From Bacillota bacterium (GTDB taxonomy: Bacteria > Bacillota > Clostridia > Lachnospirales > Lachnospiraceae), in the NCBI GenBank assembly GCA_023457255.1, contig JAEWMB010000001.1, positions 1-63,538 of the forward strand: a DNA stretch of 63,538 nt, in the 5' to 3' direction. A program made the translations under genes and the position numbers. The notes beneath the pieces are model-generated. The model searched no databases and was not told where the DNA came from. It worked only from the letters and a program-made list of their open reading frames with translations. Of the stretch, positions 26,560 through 35,342 are shown piece after piece (the stretch's first letter is position 1; each line of letters starts with the position of its first letter).

Positions 26560-26946
26560 CTATGCAAATAAGCACCACCAGACACCGTATTTATCGATTA
26601 ATTCCACTCCGCAAGGGCAGAAACTCAGTTTTCCAAATGGTGTAATGATTTCACTTCCTTCAAGTAAGATTTCGTAAGCTTTTCGTACCTTATCTTCTTG
26701 CCCCTCTCCAAATTGAATGCAAAACTGCATGGTATTGCCAGTTACTCTTTTTTCGCCACCTGCGCTGGTAGTGTCATTAGCTTCACCAACCGCAATAGCC
26801 TGTCCGCAAACATTAAGCTCCCTGTGTATTACAACACCATTTTCATCAAAACCTTGATAGCCTATCTGTGCATCAAATGCTCTTTTATAAAACTCAAAAG
26901 CCTCGTTACTTCCCTTAACATAAATTTGTAATAAAGTCCTAAACAT
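26560..26946 (-). CDS. VOC family protein, PhnB-like
   Basis: A 128-residue glyoxalase/PhnB-type protein: LLQIYVKGSNEAFEFYKRAF at the N-terminus, VIHRELNVCGQAIAVGEAND in the middle and ITPFGKLSFCPCGVELIDKYGVWWCL at the end. Members of this group are small dimeric VOC proteins, mostly of unknown substrate. AGGAGG precedes the ATG. Cargo of the tRNA-Gly accretion zone. Confidence 0.78.
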   Translation of the reverse strand: MFRTLLQIYVKGSNEAFEFYKRAFDAQIGYQGFDENGVVIHRELNVCGQAIAVGEANDTTSAGGEKRVTGNTMQFCIQFGEGQEDKVRKAYEILLEGSEIITPFGKLSFCPCGVELIDKYGVWWCLFA

Positions 26947-27020
26947 ACAATGTCCTCCTAGAGTTAGATTTTATAAGTAAAAGCTGTTTTTGATTCGTAA
27001 TGGATAATCTTAATAATGCC

Positions 27021-27956
27021 TTAAACCTCAATATAGCCAAAATTTTTAAGAAAACGCATTTTTTCAATTGCTTTATTTGATTTCCACCAATTTTCGCTAA
27101 TGGCAAATTCCTTAGTATATTTACTGTTGTTATCAAACCATGTCCAGGTAATTCCCCAAACATCGTTTTGCGGTTTCGTTTCAATGAGATAGTTAATTTC
27201 CTTTTCTACAATATCCTTATTCTCATTGTAATAAATACTTTGTGGAGTTCTAATATAATTTGACGGACGAACACCATAATATTGCCATTTAGATATATCA
27301 TTTTCTATAGAACTTTTAACCAATTCATTTAATCTAAGTTGTAATGAAACATAATCATATTCATCAAATCTTAATTCCTTCATAGCATCTAAAAGCTCAA
27401 CATATCCACCAATACCCATATCTCCAAAGTTATTGCCAGTCAGTAGATTGTTCACTAAGGTTTTCACTAACATAGTTGTTTTTTGATATAATATGGAAGC
27501 TTTGTCTGCGTATTTTAATACGAATATAGATAATCCAGTGGTTACTCCATTACTTTCGGTTAAGTTAGCCTCTTCATTGAAATTCCACCATGGAGCATGA
27601 GGGAAATTATCATTAGTAGGTACACAAAATCTCCAACCATATTCCATTAAGTCTTTTTCACTATACAAATATTTTAAAATCCCTTTATAAATCGGATGGT
27701 TTAAATCCATAAATTCAATATCATTTAAAATGCTTATGGCATATAAAGTTGTATAGGGTGTGGAATTGGGATTCCAATTATCTGGTTCTAAAGAATTTCC
27801 GAATCCCCCATCTTCATTCTGAAAATAGGATAAAGCTGAAATTATATCATCTTTGTTTCCATTTTCAAAATAATACTTCCATAAGCTAAGTTCAATGTCT
27901 CTTGCATTTCGGTGAACCCATGTTTTTATCATATTATAAGTATTCTTTGATATCAT
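27021..27956 (-). CDS. Alpha-alpha toroid (prenyltransferase/terpenoid-cyclase fold-like) protein
   Basis: A 311-residue soluble protein with repeated segments resembling squalene-cyclase/prenyltransferase toroid repeats: ALSYFQNEDGGFGNSLEPDN (about 42-61), GVTTGLSIFVLKYA and the C-terminal WGITWTWFDNNSKYTKEF. The QNEDGGFG motif is a hallmark of the toroid fold, but the acidic DxDD protonation motif of true cyclases is absent, so enzyme function is not claimed. AAGGT precedes the ATG. It has no obvious partner. Confidence 0.55.
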   Translation of the reverse strand: MISKNTYNMIKTWVHRNARDIELSLWKYYFENGNKDDIISALSYFQNEDGGFGNSLEPDNWNPNSTPYTTLYAISILNDIEFMDLNHPIYKGILKYLYSEKDLMEYGWRFCVPTNDNFPHAPWWNFNEEANLTESNGVTTGLSIFVLKYADKASILYQKTTMLVKTLVNNLLTGNNFGDMGIGGYVELLDAMKELRFDEYDYVSLQLRLNELVKSSIENDISKWQYYGVRPSNYIRTPQSIYYNENKDIVEKEINYLIETKPQNDVWGITWTWFDNNSKYTKEFAISENWWKSNKAIEKMRFLKNFGYIEV

Positions 27957-28036
27957 AATTTTTTACCTTCATGCTTTCGTTTTTATAATTACCATAATGT
28001 ACTATTAATACATAATTGTATTGTAAATTTGCGACA

Positions 28037-28885
28037 TCATTTATTTTTCGTGCTTAATGCATACCGTTTTGCTTCATTAGGCAAAAGCGTATGATATTTT
28101 TTAAAGTCATGTAACAAATGTGATTGATCTGCATAACCATAAAGATGAACAGCATCTGCCACATTAAAATGCTTATTAAATAAAATATCATTCCATAAAT
28201 TCTGATAACGAACCAATGAGGTCAGTTGTTTGGGAGAAACACCTATGTAATCATTGAATATGCGTTCTAATTGCCTGCTACTTATAAAAACCTCATCTGA
28301 AAGTGTAGTCGTTTTAATATTGCCTTTATTTCTAAATATACAAAATAATGCGGTTTCTAAATTATGATTAAATCGGTTTATATTTAACTCATCAATAAGA
28401 ATTTTTTCAGCTATTTTAACCCGTTCATTTAATGTAGCTATATCAAATAGCAATGGTTCTATGGCTGATTTTATTTTTGAATAATAGTGCTGTGCATCAA
28501 AAACGCGATTCCTCACACCAGTCATAGATTCATCAGAAAATAATACAGCAGTCCATGCATAAAATCGAATAGCAAAAATCGAAGTTGTTTCCTCTTTGTC
28601 ATTTTGAGCGGTAGCCAAAAAAGCTTCATTGTTTATTCCAATAAAACTACTATTTATCTTATTATCAGTATAATTTACATTAAAAATAATATCCATACAG
28701 GTATCTGGTATAATCAATTCATCCGTTATTATATCATTTTTTATATTAGCAACAGGTCTCTTAGTTCCCCAAAAGCACCTAATATAAGGCCTTAAGCTCT
28801 GACATGGCATAATTTCAAAATATGTACTGTCATTTCTGAACGGTGTAGCAGTTATTGGGTTATATAGATAATTTATTTCGTGCAT
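28037..28885 (-). CDS. AraC-family transcriptional regulator
   Basis: A 282-residue regulator. The N-terminal domain (about 1-165) has the motif YFEIMPCQSLRPYIRCFWG seen in AraC proteins with a DUF6597-type sensor, and the C-terminal domain has the two helix-turn-helix units (TTLSDEVFISSRQLERIFND and AVHLYGYADQSHLLHDFKKY). GAAGGGA precedes the ATG. The target is unknown; the nearest candidates are the toroid and VOC genes downstream on the same strand. Confidence 0.82.
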   Translation of the reverse strand: MHEINYLYNPITATPFRNDSTYFEIMPCQSLRPYIRCFWGTKRPVANIKNDIITDELIIPDTCMDIIFNVNYTDNKINSSFIGINNEAFLATAQNDKEETTSIFAIRFYAWTAVLFSDESMTGVRNRVFDAQHYYSKIKSAIEPLLFDIATLNERVKIAEKILIDELNINRFNHNLETALFCIFRNKGNIKTTTLSDEVFISSRQLERIFNDYIGVSPKQLTSLVRYQNLWNDILFNKHFNVADAVHLYGYADQSHLLHDFKKYHTLLPNEAKRYALSTKNK

Positions 28886-29113
28886 TATGAATATCCCTTC
28901 TCAAAGTGAATTCAAATCATCTGTAAATTCCAATCTGTTTTTATTTATATTCCCAATTATTGTATCACATATAATTTAAATCATAAAATAAAATTATCCA
29001 AATAAACAATAACATCAAATCACTTATGTGCAACATCTACACTTTTCTTATTGGTGTATACTTTCTTCTCATAAAATTAATGTTTTTGTCTGTAAAAAGG
29101 AAATCAAATAAGT

Positions 29114-29428
29114 GTGGTGAAGCACTTATCAGACATAATGCTTTGGAAAAGTCTTATGTCATCGCATGAGCCACTGAGCAGTAACCTTTGGCTTAGTAAG
29201 TATTGCAGAGATACAGGAATTACATACAAGAGTCCTCATTGCACAAGAAGGACTAATGCAAGCCGATTGAGTACGGCAGGAATGCCACTTGATAAGATTC
29301 GGGATATGCTTGGACAGATCAATGAAAAGACAACCCTAAGCTATATTTACAATCCGAACACGTAACAAGAGAACCTGAACATTATGAATGAAGCTCTGAA
29401 AAAGAGAAATAAAAATCATACAAAATAA
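29114..29428 (+). pseudogene. Tyrosine integrase C-terminal relic with internal stop
   Basis: The frame reads YCRDTGITYKSPHCTRRTNA, SRLSTAGMPLDKIRDMLGQI and TTLSYIYNPNT, then TAA at 29363, then continues in frame as QENLNIMNEALKKRNKNHTK to a stop at 29426-29428. The H-x-x-R and Tyr motifs are present, but the N-terminal two thirds are gone. Without the internal stop it parallels the relic at 24157-24501. Confidence 0.75.
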
Positions 29429-29441
29429 CAGTGCACATACG

Positions 29442-29514
29442 GTGCACATATCAGCGCAACAAAAAATCCCTTGAAAATCAAGGGATTTCATTAAGCACGA
29501 GACGGGATTCGAAC
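29442..29514. repeat. 73-bp perfect direct repeat, right copy (att-like)
   Basis: Identical to 24501-24573. Here the tRNA-derived part belongs to the intact tRNA-Gly gene, so this is the chromosomal attachment site and the left copy is the duplicate produced by integration. Confidence 0.9.
29461..29488 (-). terminator. tRNA-Gly terminator
   Basis: An 11-bp perfect stem (AAATCCCTTGA with TCAAGGGATTT) and a 3-base loop, with a T-run on the minus strand, directly after the tRNA. Confidence 0.9.
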
Positions 29515-29565
29515 CCGCGACCCTCGCCTTGGCAAGGCGATACTCCACCACTGAGCCACTCGTGC
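29495..29565 (-). tRNA. tRNA-Gly (anticodon GCC)
   Basis: A 71-nt cloverleaf: acceptor GCACGAG/CTCGTGC, anticodon stem CGCCTT-GCC-AAGGCG giving GCC, T-arm GCGGG-TTCGAAT-CCCGT; no encoded CCA. A consensus promoter lies upstream and a terminator downstream. It is identical to the tRNA at 56058-56128. Its 3' end is the anchor for the integration scars to its left. Confidence 0.97.
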
Positions 29566-29594
29566 ATTTTATTGTCTCATTGAAGACAAGAAAC

Positions 29595-29623
29595 ATTATA
29601 ACCAATATTATTTTATTTGTCAA
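29595..29623 (-). promoter_or_regulatory. Promoter of tRNA-Gly
   Basis: Minus-strand TTGACA (29623-29618) and TATAAT (29600-29595), both exact consensus, 17 bases apart. Confidence 0.9.
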
Positions 29624-29717
29624 TACAACTCAAATAATTTTTTGGAAGCTTTATTTTGGGAAGCACATACCCAAGACCTATCCTGTTAAAACCTAAAGCC
29701 TATCCTATAAAAAACTA

Positions 29718-29746
29718 TTGACAAGAGTGGAATATAGTGGTAAATT
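29718..29746 (+). promoter_or_regulatory. Promoter of the Trp T-box/trpB transcript
   Basis: TTGACA at 29718-29723 and TAAATT at 29741-29746 with 17-base spacing, about 10 bases before the T-box leader begins. Confidence 0.7.
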
Positions 29747-29755
29747 AAGTGAAAA

Positions 29756-30020
29756 CCGTTGACAAAGAGTAAGTACTTTTGGAGACTTGCTTTAAAGAGA
29801 GCTGCAGATGGTGAGATTGTGGCAAGTAAAGACTAAGAGGAATGGGCTTTGGAGGGCAAACTGAAAGGAAGTAGGTGAGCCGGAGAAAACCTCCGTTATC
29901 AAAGAGAAGCATATGGTTGTATGCATAGAGTGGGCGTGTAACGTCAAGCTGGGTGGCACCGCAGAAGTTTGATACTTTTGTCCCTGCAGATTCTTTTGTA
30001 TGGGATAAGGGTATTTTTTT
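29756..30020 (+). promoter_or_regulatory. T-box riboswitch, tryptophan specifier
   Basis: This leader binds uncharged tRNA and controls termination upstream of the tryptophan synthase gene. The specifier position reads GAA-TGG-GC (TGG at 29843-29845, Trp), aligning with GAA-CTC-GCC in the leucine leader at 31771. The T-box is CTGGGTGGCACCGCAG (29949-29964); its TGGC bulge pairs with a GCCA acceptor end, as expected for tRNA-Trp with discriminator G. The competing terminator pairs TACTTTTGTCCC (29973-29984) with GGGATAAGGGTA (30002-30013), followed by seven T. Confidence 0.88.
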
Positions 30021-30192
30021 GTACCTTTTCCCAAAAGTTATGTTTTATTAATTACCTCATTACTGCACTGTACCTATTATCTTTTGTGCAAGGTAATGCG
30101 TATTGTTAAGTGATGATTGCAGTACAAACATAATGAACCAATGAAAAGAGTGAAAATCTTTCGCTCTACACAGTTTGAAAGGAGAAAGGATT

Positions 30193-31569
30193 ATGAAGAA
30201 GCAAGAAATACCTTACAAAATCTATCTTGAAGAAAGCGAGATGCCAGCAAAATGGTATAATGTACGTGCCGATATGAAGAATAAACCGGCACCGCTGTTA
30301 AATCCGCAGACGTTAAAACCGATGACATTTGATGAATTAAAACAGGTGTTTTGTGATGAACTTGTAACACAGGAGCTTGATGATACCAATGCTTATATTG
30401 ATATTCCGGAAGAGATCCTAAGTTTTTATAAGATGTATCGCCCGGCACCGCTGGTACGAGCATATTGTCTGGAAGAAAAGTTACAGACTCCGGCTAAGAT
30501 TTATTATAAATTTGAAGGAAATAATACTAGTGGCAGCCATAAATTAAATTCTGCAATTGCACAAGCATATTATGCAAAAAAACAAGGGCTCCTTGGTGTT
30601 ACAACAGAGACTGGTGCCGGTCAGTGGGGGACCGCCCTGTCAATGGCCTGTTCCTATTTTGATTTAGATTGTAAAGTATTTATGGTGAAAGTTTCTTATG
30701 AACAGAAGCCTTTTCGAAGAGAAGTTATGAGAACTTATGGGGCTTCGGTTACACCATCTCCATCCTTATCTACGGAAGTGGGAAAAAGAATATTAGAGGC
30801 ACATCCCGGAACCACAGGAAGTCTGGGCTGTGCAATTTCAGAAGCAGTTGAAACCGCAGTTTCAACACCAGGCTATCGTTACGTACTTGGCAGTGTTTTG
30901 TCTCAAGTATTATTGCACCAATCAATCATTGGCTTAGAAACGAAGGCAGCTCTTGATAAGTATGGTATCACTCCGGATATTATCATTGGCTGTGCAGGCG
31001 GTGGGTCGAATTTAGGCGGACTTATCTCACCTTTTATGGGGGAAGTATTACGTGGTGAGAAGAAGTATCAATTTATCGCGGTTGAACCTGCATCCTGTCC
31101 AAGTTTAACAAGAGGTAAATATGCTTATGATTTTTGTGACACGGGTATGGTTTGCCCGCTTGCTAAGATGTATACGTTAGGAAGCAGCTTTATTCCAGCT
31201 GCAAATCATGCAGGGGGACTTCGTTATCATGGTATGAGTTCTGTATTATCACAGCTTTATGAAGATGGATTCATGGAAGCACGTGCAGTCGAACAGACCG
31301 CAGTATTTGAGGCGGCAGAACAATTTGCCAGGATTGAAGGTATTTTACCTGCACCGGAGAGCAGCCATGCAATTCGTGCAGCAATTGATGAGGCATTAAA
31401 GTGTAAGGAAACGGGGGAAGAAAAAACGATTGTATTTGGATTAACTGGTACCGGATACTTTGATATGGTTGCTTACGAACGTTTTCATAATGGAGAGATG
31501 ACCGATTACATTCCGACCGATGCTGATTTACAGCAAGGTTTTGATGGAATTCCAAAGCAGCCGGAATAA
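30193..31569 (+). CDS. trpB: Tryptophan synthase beta chain, TrpB2 type
   Basis: A 458-residue PLP enzyme joining indole and serine to make tryptophan. The length and N-terminus (KWYNVRADM and PLLNPQT) mark the TrpB2 branch rather than the ~400-residue TrpB1. The PLP lysine is in NNTSGSHKLNSA (K117), with the phosphate-binding loop GCAGGGSNLGG and the substrate loop TETGAGQWGTAL. The ATG at 30193 follows GGAGAAAGG. There is no trpA or other trp gene beside it, so it may salvage indole. A Trp-specific T-box controls it. Confidence 0.93.
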   Translation: MKKQEIPYKIYLEESEMPAKWYNVRADMKNKPAPLLNPQTLKPMTFDELKQVFCDELVTQELDDTNAYIDIPEEILSFYKMYRPAPLVRAYCLEEKLQTPAKIYYKFEGNNTSGSHKLNSAIAQAYYAKKQGLLGVTTETGAGQWGTALSMACSYFDLDCKVFMVKVSYEQKPFRREVMRTYGASVTPSPSLSTEVGKRILEAHPGTTGSLGCAISEAVETAVSTPGYRYVLGSVLSQVLLHQSIIGLETKAALDKYGITPDIIIGCAGGGSNLGGLISPFMGEVLRGEKKYQFIAVEPASCPSLTRGKYAYDFCDTGMVCPLAKMYTLGSSFIPAANHAGGLRYHGMSSVLSQLYEDGFMEARAVEQTAVFEAAEQFARIEGILPAPESSHAIRAAIDEALKCKETGEEKTIVFGLTGTGYFDMVAYERFHNGEMTDYIPTDADLQQGFDGIPKQPE

Positions 31570-31638
31570 AAAGTACTGAGGATGGAACGTTGGCAGAATC
31601 TTTGATAAAAATTGTAAAAGATAATTTAACGATTTATC

Positions 31639-31667
31639 TTGACATAGTGAAAAAACTTTGATAGAAT
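31639..31667 (+). promoter_or_regulatory. Promoter of the leuA T-box transcript
   Basis: TTGACA at 31639-31644 and TAGAAT at 31662-31667, 17 bases apart, just before the T-box leader. Confidence 0.75.
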
Positions 31668-31689
31668 AATGGAAATTTATATGAAAAAT

Positions 31690-31927
31690 ACTTTGAAAAG
31701 GAATAGTAACCGTAGGAGGATTTTCAGAGACTTGCTGGTTGGTGCGAAGCAAGAATCTAAGTAGGGTGAACTCGCCTTGGAGTAGCTGACTGAAAAGTGA
31801 TAGTAGGTTAAGACGGAAGCCCACCGTTACAGGGGATAGATATAGACCGTAAAAGATGTATCGAACGAACACGTAAGAGTGGTATAGCAGAGTAACTTCT
31901 GTCTCTTTAGAGACAGAAGTTTTTTAT
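31690..31927 (+). promoter_or_regulatory. T-box riboswitch, leucine specifier
   Basis: The specifier region reads GAA-CTC-GCCTTGGAG, with CTC (Leu) at 31771-31773. The T-box is a variant, GAGTGGTATAGCAGAG (31877-31892), in which the usual ACCGCG is altered but the TGGT bulge for an ACCA end is kept. The terminator ACTTCTGTCTC/GAGACAGAAGT with a T-run spans 31895-31927. It precedes leuA, fitting leucine control. Confidence 0.8.
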
Positions 31928-31939
31928 TTCTGGAAAATT

Positions 31940-32167
31940 GCGTTGCAATGTTCTGTTAATAAAAACTTTCTGAGGGAAGCATACCACCTTGTAGGTTCGG
32001 CATGATAGGTGTCTTTTGCCTTCAAGTCTAAGATTTAGAAAGACTAGAAAGGAGAAGCAATTTTTTATGGATGTATCGATAAAGTGCATGCTTTTGGCAT
32101 GAAGAAGAGTGGTACCGCGGAATCCCCCAATTCGTCTCTTGATTACAAGACGATTGGGGGATTTTTT
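31940..32167 (+). promoter_or_regulatory. Second T-box-like unit in the leuA leader
   Basis: A second canonical T-box, AGAGTGGTACCGCGG (32106-32120), is followed by a strong terminator, CCCCCAATCGTCT-type stem with AGACGATTGGGGG and a T-run (32124-32167). The upstream part (31950-32100) contains stems but no recognisable long Stem I with a specifier loop. It may be a shortened or divergent T-box placed in series with the leucine leader. Confidence 0.6.
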
Positions 32168-32241
32168 GTCTAATATAACGATAGGCATGCGATATATGGC
32201 ATGAATGTTTCGATGCGCAGGAGCGCAGGAAAGGGGTAACT

Positions 32242-33759
32242 ATGAGAAAAGTTTATGTATTTGACACAACCTTGCGAGATGGAGAACAGGTACCGGGAGC
32301 AAAACTTAATTTTGAGGAAAAGATGTATATTGCAGGACAATTAGAAAAACTTAAGGTAGACTTTATGGAAGCAGGATTTCCTTCTTCTTCCCAAGGCGAT
32401 TTTGAGGCGGTAAGAGCAATTAGCAGGCAGATAAAAGATTCTTCCGTGGTTGCCTTAGGAAGGGCTGTAAAATCTGACATTGACCGCATGTACGAAAGTT
32501 TAAAGGAAGCTGTAAATCCTATGATTCATATTGTGTTGGGGTCTTCCAATGTTCATATTACTAAAAAATTCAATAAGAACCCGGAAGATATCTTACAGAT
32601 GGGTGTGGATGCTGTTGCATATGCAAAACGCTATACTTCGCAGGTGGAATACTCTCTTGAGGATGCGAGCCGATCCGATTTAGAATATATGTGGAAGACA
32701 ATTGAAGCGGTAGTCAAGGCAGGAGCTACCTGTGTAAATATACCGGATACGGTAGGATTTGCGGTTCCTGAGTTGTTCGGTGGCTTAATCCGTCAGATCT
32801 ATGAGCGTCTTCAGAATGTGGCACCGCATGTATTATTAAGTGTCCATTGCCATAATGATTCAGGTCTTGCAACTGCGAATACATTAGCGGCTGTGCGAAA
32901 TGGTGCCAATAAAGTAGAATGTACGATTAACGGAATAGGGGAAAGAGCAGGAAATACTTCATTAGAAGAGGTGGTTATGGGGATAAAACTTCATCCGGAG
33001 TATTATAACGGGTATACTGATATCAATCATTCCGCCATTTATGAAACTTCTCGAATCGTAAGCCGTACGATGGGGCTTGACGTTCAGGTAAATAAGGCGC
33101 TTGTAGGGGAAAATGCTTTTGCACATTCCTCCGGAATCCATCAGGATGGTTTACTAAAGTCAAAGGATGTGTATGAGATATTTGAACCTTCGGATATCGG
33201 TGCTCCACCTATGGATATTGTACTTACTGCTCGTTCCGGAAAGCATGCATTTGAATATATCTCGAAAAAGCTTGGGTATGAAATTGCACCTGAAAGTTTA
33301 AATGGAATTCATACTAAGTTCTTAAAAATTGCGGATGAGAAAAAGGAAGTCTATGACAATGATGTGATCGATTTACTGGACGGGGATGATAGAGTACAAA
33401 AGAAAGACGAAAAGAAGTTGTGGATGTTAGAAGATTTTCAGATGAATGTCAATATGAATCTGCCGTCTGCAACGGTGAAATTAATTAGAAACAATCAGGA
33501 ATCTGTGATTAGTGAAGCAGGAAATGGTGCCATCTCAGCATTATATGCAGCAATATTAAAAGCAGTTGATCTGCCAATTCATCTGATTGATTATCGAATT
33601 CAGAATATCGGTGCAGAAAAAGAGTCCTTAGGAAAAGTAGTTGTTCAGATCCAATATGATGGGAAGTTTTATTTTGGAAAAGCAATTGAAAGAGATGTTA
33701 TGAAAGCAAGTGCCTTGGCTCTCGTAAATAGTGTGAATAAAATCGTATTAAATAGTTAA
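32242..33759 (+). CDS. leuA: 2-isopropylmalate synthase
   Basis: A 505-residue enzyme for the first committed step of leucine synthesis (2-oxoisovalerate plus acetyl-CoA). The catalytic TIM barrel begins with VFDTTLRDGEQVPGAKL (the family usually has GEQSPG). Metal ligands are in SVHCHNDSG and the conserved NGIGERAGN follows. The C-terminal regulatory (LeuA dimer) domain spans about 385-505, so feedback inhibition by leucine is expected. AAAGGGG precedes the ATG. Two T-box units lie upstream. Homocitrate or citramalate synthase activity is an alternative, but the context favours leucine. Confidence 0.9.
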   Translation: MRKVYVFDTTLRDGEQVPGAKLNFEEKMYIAGQLEKLKVDFMEAGFPSSSQGDFEAVRAISRQIKDSSVVALGRAVKSDIDRMYESLKEAVNPMIHIVLGSSNVHITKKFNKNPEDILQMGVDAVAYAKRYTSQVEYSLEDASRSDLEYMWKTIEAVVKAGATCVNIPDTVGFAVPELFGGLIRQIYERLQNVAPHVLLSVHCHNDSGLATANTLAAVRNGANKVECTINGIGERAGNTSLEEVVMGIKLHPEYYNGYTDINHSAIYETSRIVSRTMGLDVQVNKALVGENAFAHSSGIHQDGLLKSKDVYEIFEPSDIGAPPMDIVLTARSGKHAFEYISKKLGYEIAPESLNGIHTKFLKIADEKKEVYDNDVIDLLDGDDRVQKKDEKKLWMLEDFQMNVNMNLPSATVKLIRNNQESVISEAGNGAISALYAAILKAVDLPIHLIDYRIQNIGAEKESLGKVVVQIQYDGKFYFGKAIERDVMKASALALVNSVNKIVLNS

Positions 33760-33797
33760 CATACCATTAGCGATGAAAATAACGAGAGGGATGCAGT

Positions 33798-35342
33798 ATG
33801 GCAAAATCAATGATTCGGTTACAAAAGCTAACGATACAGAATTTAAAGAATGTCAGAATGGGAACTATTCGGTTTACATGTAATCTTTGGGAGGATATCT
33901 ATGAAAGAAAAGCAGATGTCTTAGGTGTTTATGGCCAGAATGGTTCCGGAAAAACAACACTTATCTGTGCATTATCTTTGTTAAAGGGATTGACGAGCGG
34001 TACTGCATTGCCAAGGAATTTTAGTAATATGATAACATGCGGCGAGCAGGCAGCAGTCTGCTCGTTTGAATTTAGCCTGGTAACACAGGAACAGGAAAAG
34101 TTTAAGGTTGTTTATGAAGTGACTCTATCAAACGGAGTACCTTTATCAAACGAAGTAACCTTATCTGAAGCAAGTTGGTCAAGTGAATCAACAAGAAATC
34201 AAGCAGCTTCTAAAAAAAATCATAAGGGGGAATTGATAGAGGGTCCAAAACAGAACTTAAACACTCAGATGGAGGCATCCAAGGATAATCCGGCAGAGCG
34301 AAGCGTAGCGATAACGAAGGAAACATTAACTATTTCCAAATATCAAGAAAGCTGCTATGAAAAATCAAAGTCAGTTAAAATTTTCCTCAAAGAGGATAGT
34401 GGAGAGGGTCCTGAAATAAAGATTTCACCAAATAATTTTTTCGCCAATTCCCGAAAAGAAAAAAAGCAAGAAAGGATGGAGCTGCTATTAAGTAAGGCGT
34501 ACAGGAGCGGGACTTCCTATCTTTTCACAAAAGAAATACTATCTCTTTTGGAAGTTAATAATTCTGATTTTCATACTATAATTCGCTATCTTAATTATTT
34601 TGGAACGTATCAGCTTCATATCATAAGCAACGTACAAAGCGGTGTGATTAATGCTAATATTGCACTTCCCTTCTCGTTTGTCTTAGAGGATAAAAAAACT
34701 GTTTCGATGCTTTATGGAAGTTTAAAACTAAACGGGATATCGTTACTTCCGAAAAAGTTTACTCCAATCATACAACAAAAGGTTGAATTAATTAATGTGG
34801 TTTTGGGAGAATTGGTTCCAGGTCTTAGCATTCGTTTGGATGAATTAGAGGAACAAGAGGGGGAGAATGGGGAAACACAATTGGAAACTCAATTGTATGC
34901 AAGAAGAGGTAAGAATGAAATCTTACTTCAATATGAATCCGATGGTATTAAGAAGCTGATTTCCATCCTTTATGCTGTGATACTGGCTTATAAGGATTCC
35001 TCGGTTACGGTTGCGATTGATGAGCTTGACAGCGGAATTTTTGAGTTTTTGCTGGGAGAGTTACTGCAAATATTCGAGGAGTCAGGTAGGGGACAGCTTA
35101 TTTTTACTTCCCATAATCTGCGTCCGCTTGAGGTGCTTCATAAGAAAAATATACTATTTACAACAACAAATGAAAAGCATCGCTATCTAAGACTTCAAAA
35201 TGTCAAAGCAAATCAAAACTTAAGGGATTTTTATTTCCATGACATCATCCTCGGAGGACAGAAGGAATGTATCTATGAGCCGACGAATCCTTATGTGATT
35301 AGGAGAGCATTAAAGAGGGCGGGTGATAACGATGCAAAGTAA
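33798..35342 (+). CDS. SMC/OLD-like AAA ATPase (AAA_15/AAA_21 type)
   Basis: A 514-residue ABC-class ATPase. Walker A is GQNGSGKT (46-53) near the N-terminus after LTIQNLKNVRMG. The C-terminal block has the signature-like region YESDGIKKLISILYAVILAY, Walker B VTVAIDELDSG and the H-loop FTSHNLRPLE. The middle (about 105-225) is low-complexity and variable. Such ATPases pair with nuclease or TOPRIM partners in OLD-, Gabija- and PARIS-like defence systems. The gene starts 38 bases after leuA with no terminator, and overlaps the next gene by 11 bases. Confidence 0.75.
   Translation: MAKSMIRLQKLTIQNLKNVRMGTIRFTCNLWEDIYERKADVLGVYGQNGSGKTTLICALSLLKGLTSGTALPRNFSNMITCGEQAAVCSFEFSLVTQEQEKFKVVYEVTLSNGVPLSNEVTLSEASWSSESTRNQAASKKNHKGELIEGPKQNLNTQMEASKDNPAERSVAITKETLTISKYQESCYEKSKSVKIFLKEDSGEGPEIKISPNNFFANSRKEKKQERMELLLSKAYRSGTSYLFTKEILSLLEVNNSDFHTIIRYLNYFGTYQLHIISNVQSGVINANIALPFSFVLEDKKTVSMLYGSLKLNGISLLPKKFTPIIQQKVELINVVLGELVPGLSIRLDELEEQEGENGETQLETQLYARRGKNEILLQYESDGIKKLISILYAVILAYKDSSVTVAIDELDSGIFEFLLGELLQIFEESGRGQLIFTSHNLRPLEVLHKKNILFTTTNEKHRYLRLQNVKANQNLRDFYFHDIILGGQKECIYEPTNPYVIRRALKRAGDNDAK

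Noticed and set aside
27021..27956. Active terpene/squalene cyclase
   Set aside because: The toroid repeat motif is present but the DxDD catalytic motif is not, so only the fold is suggested.
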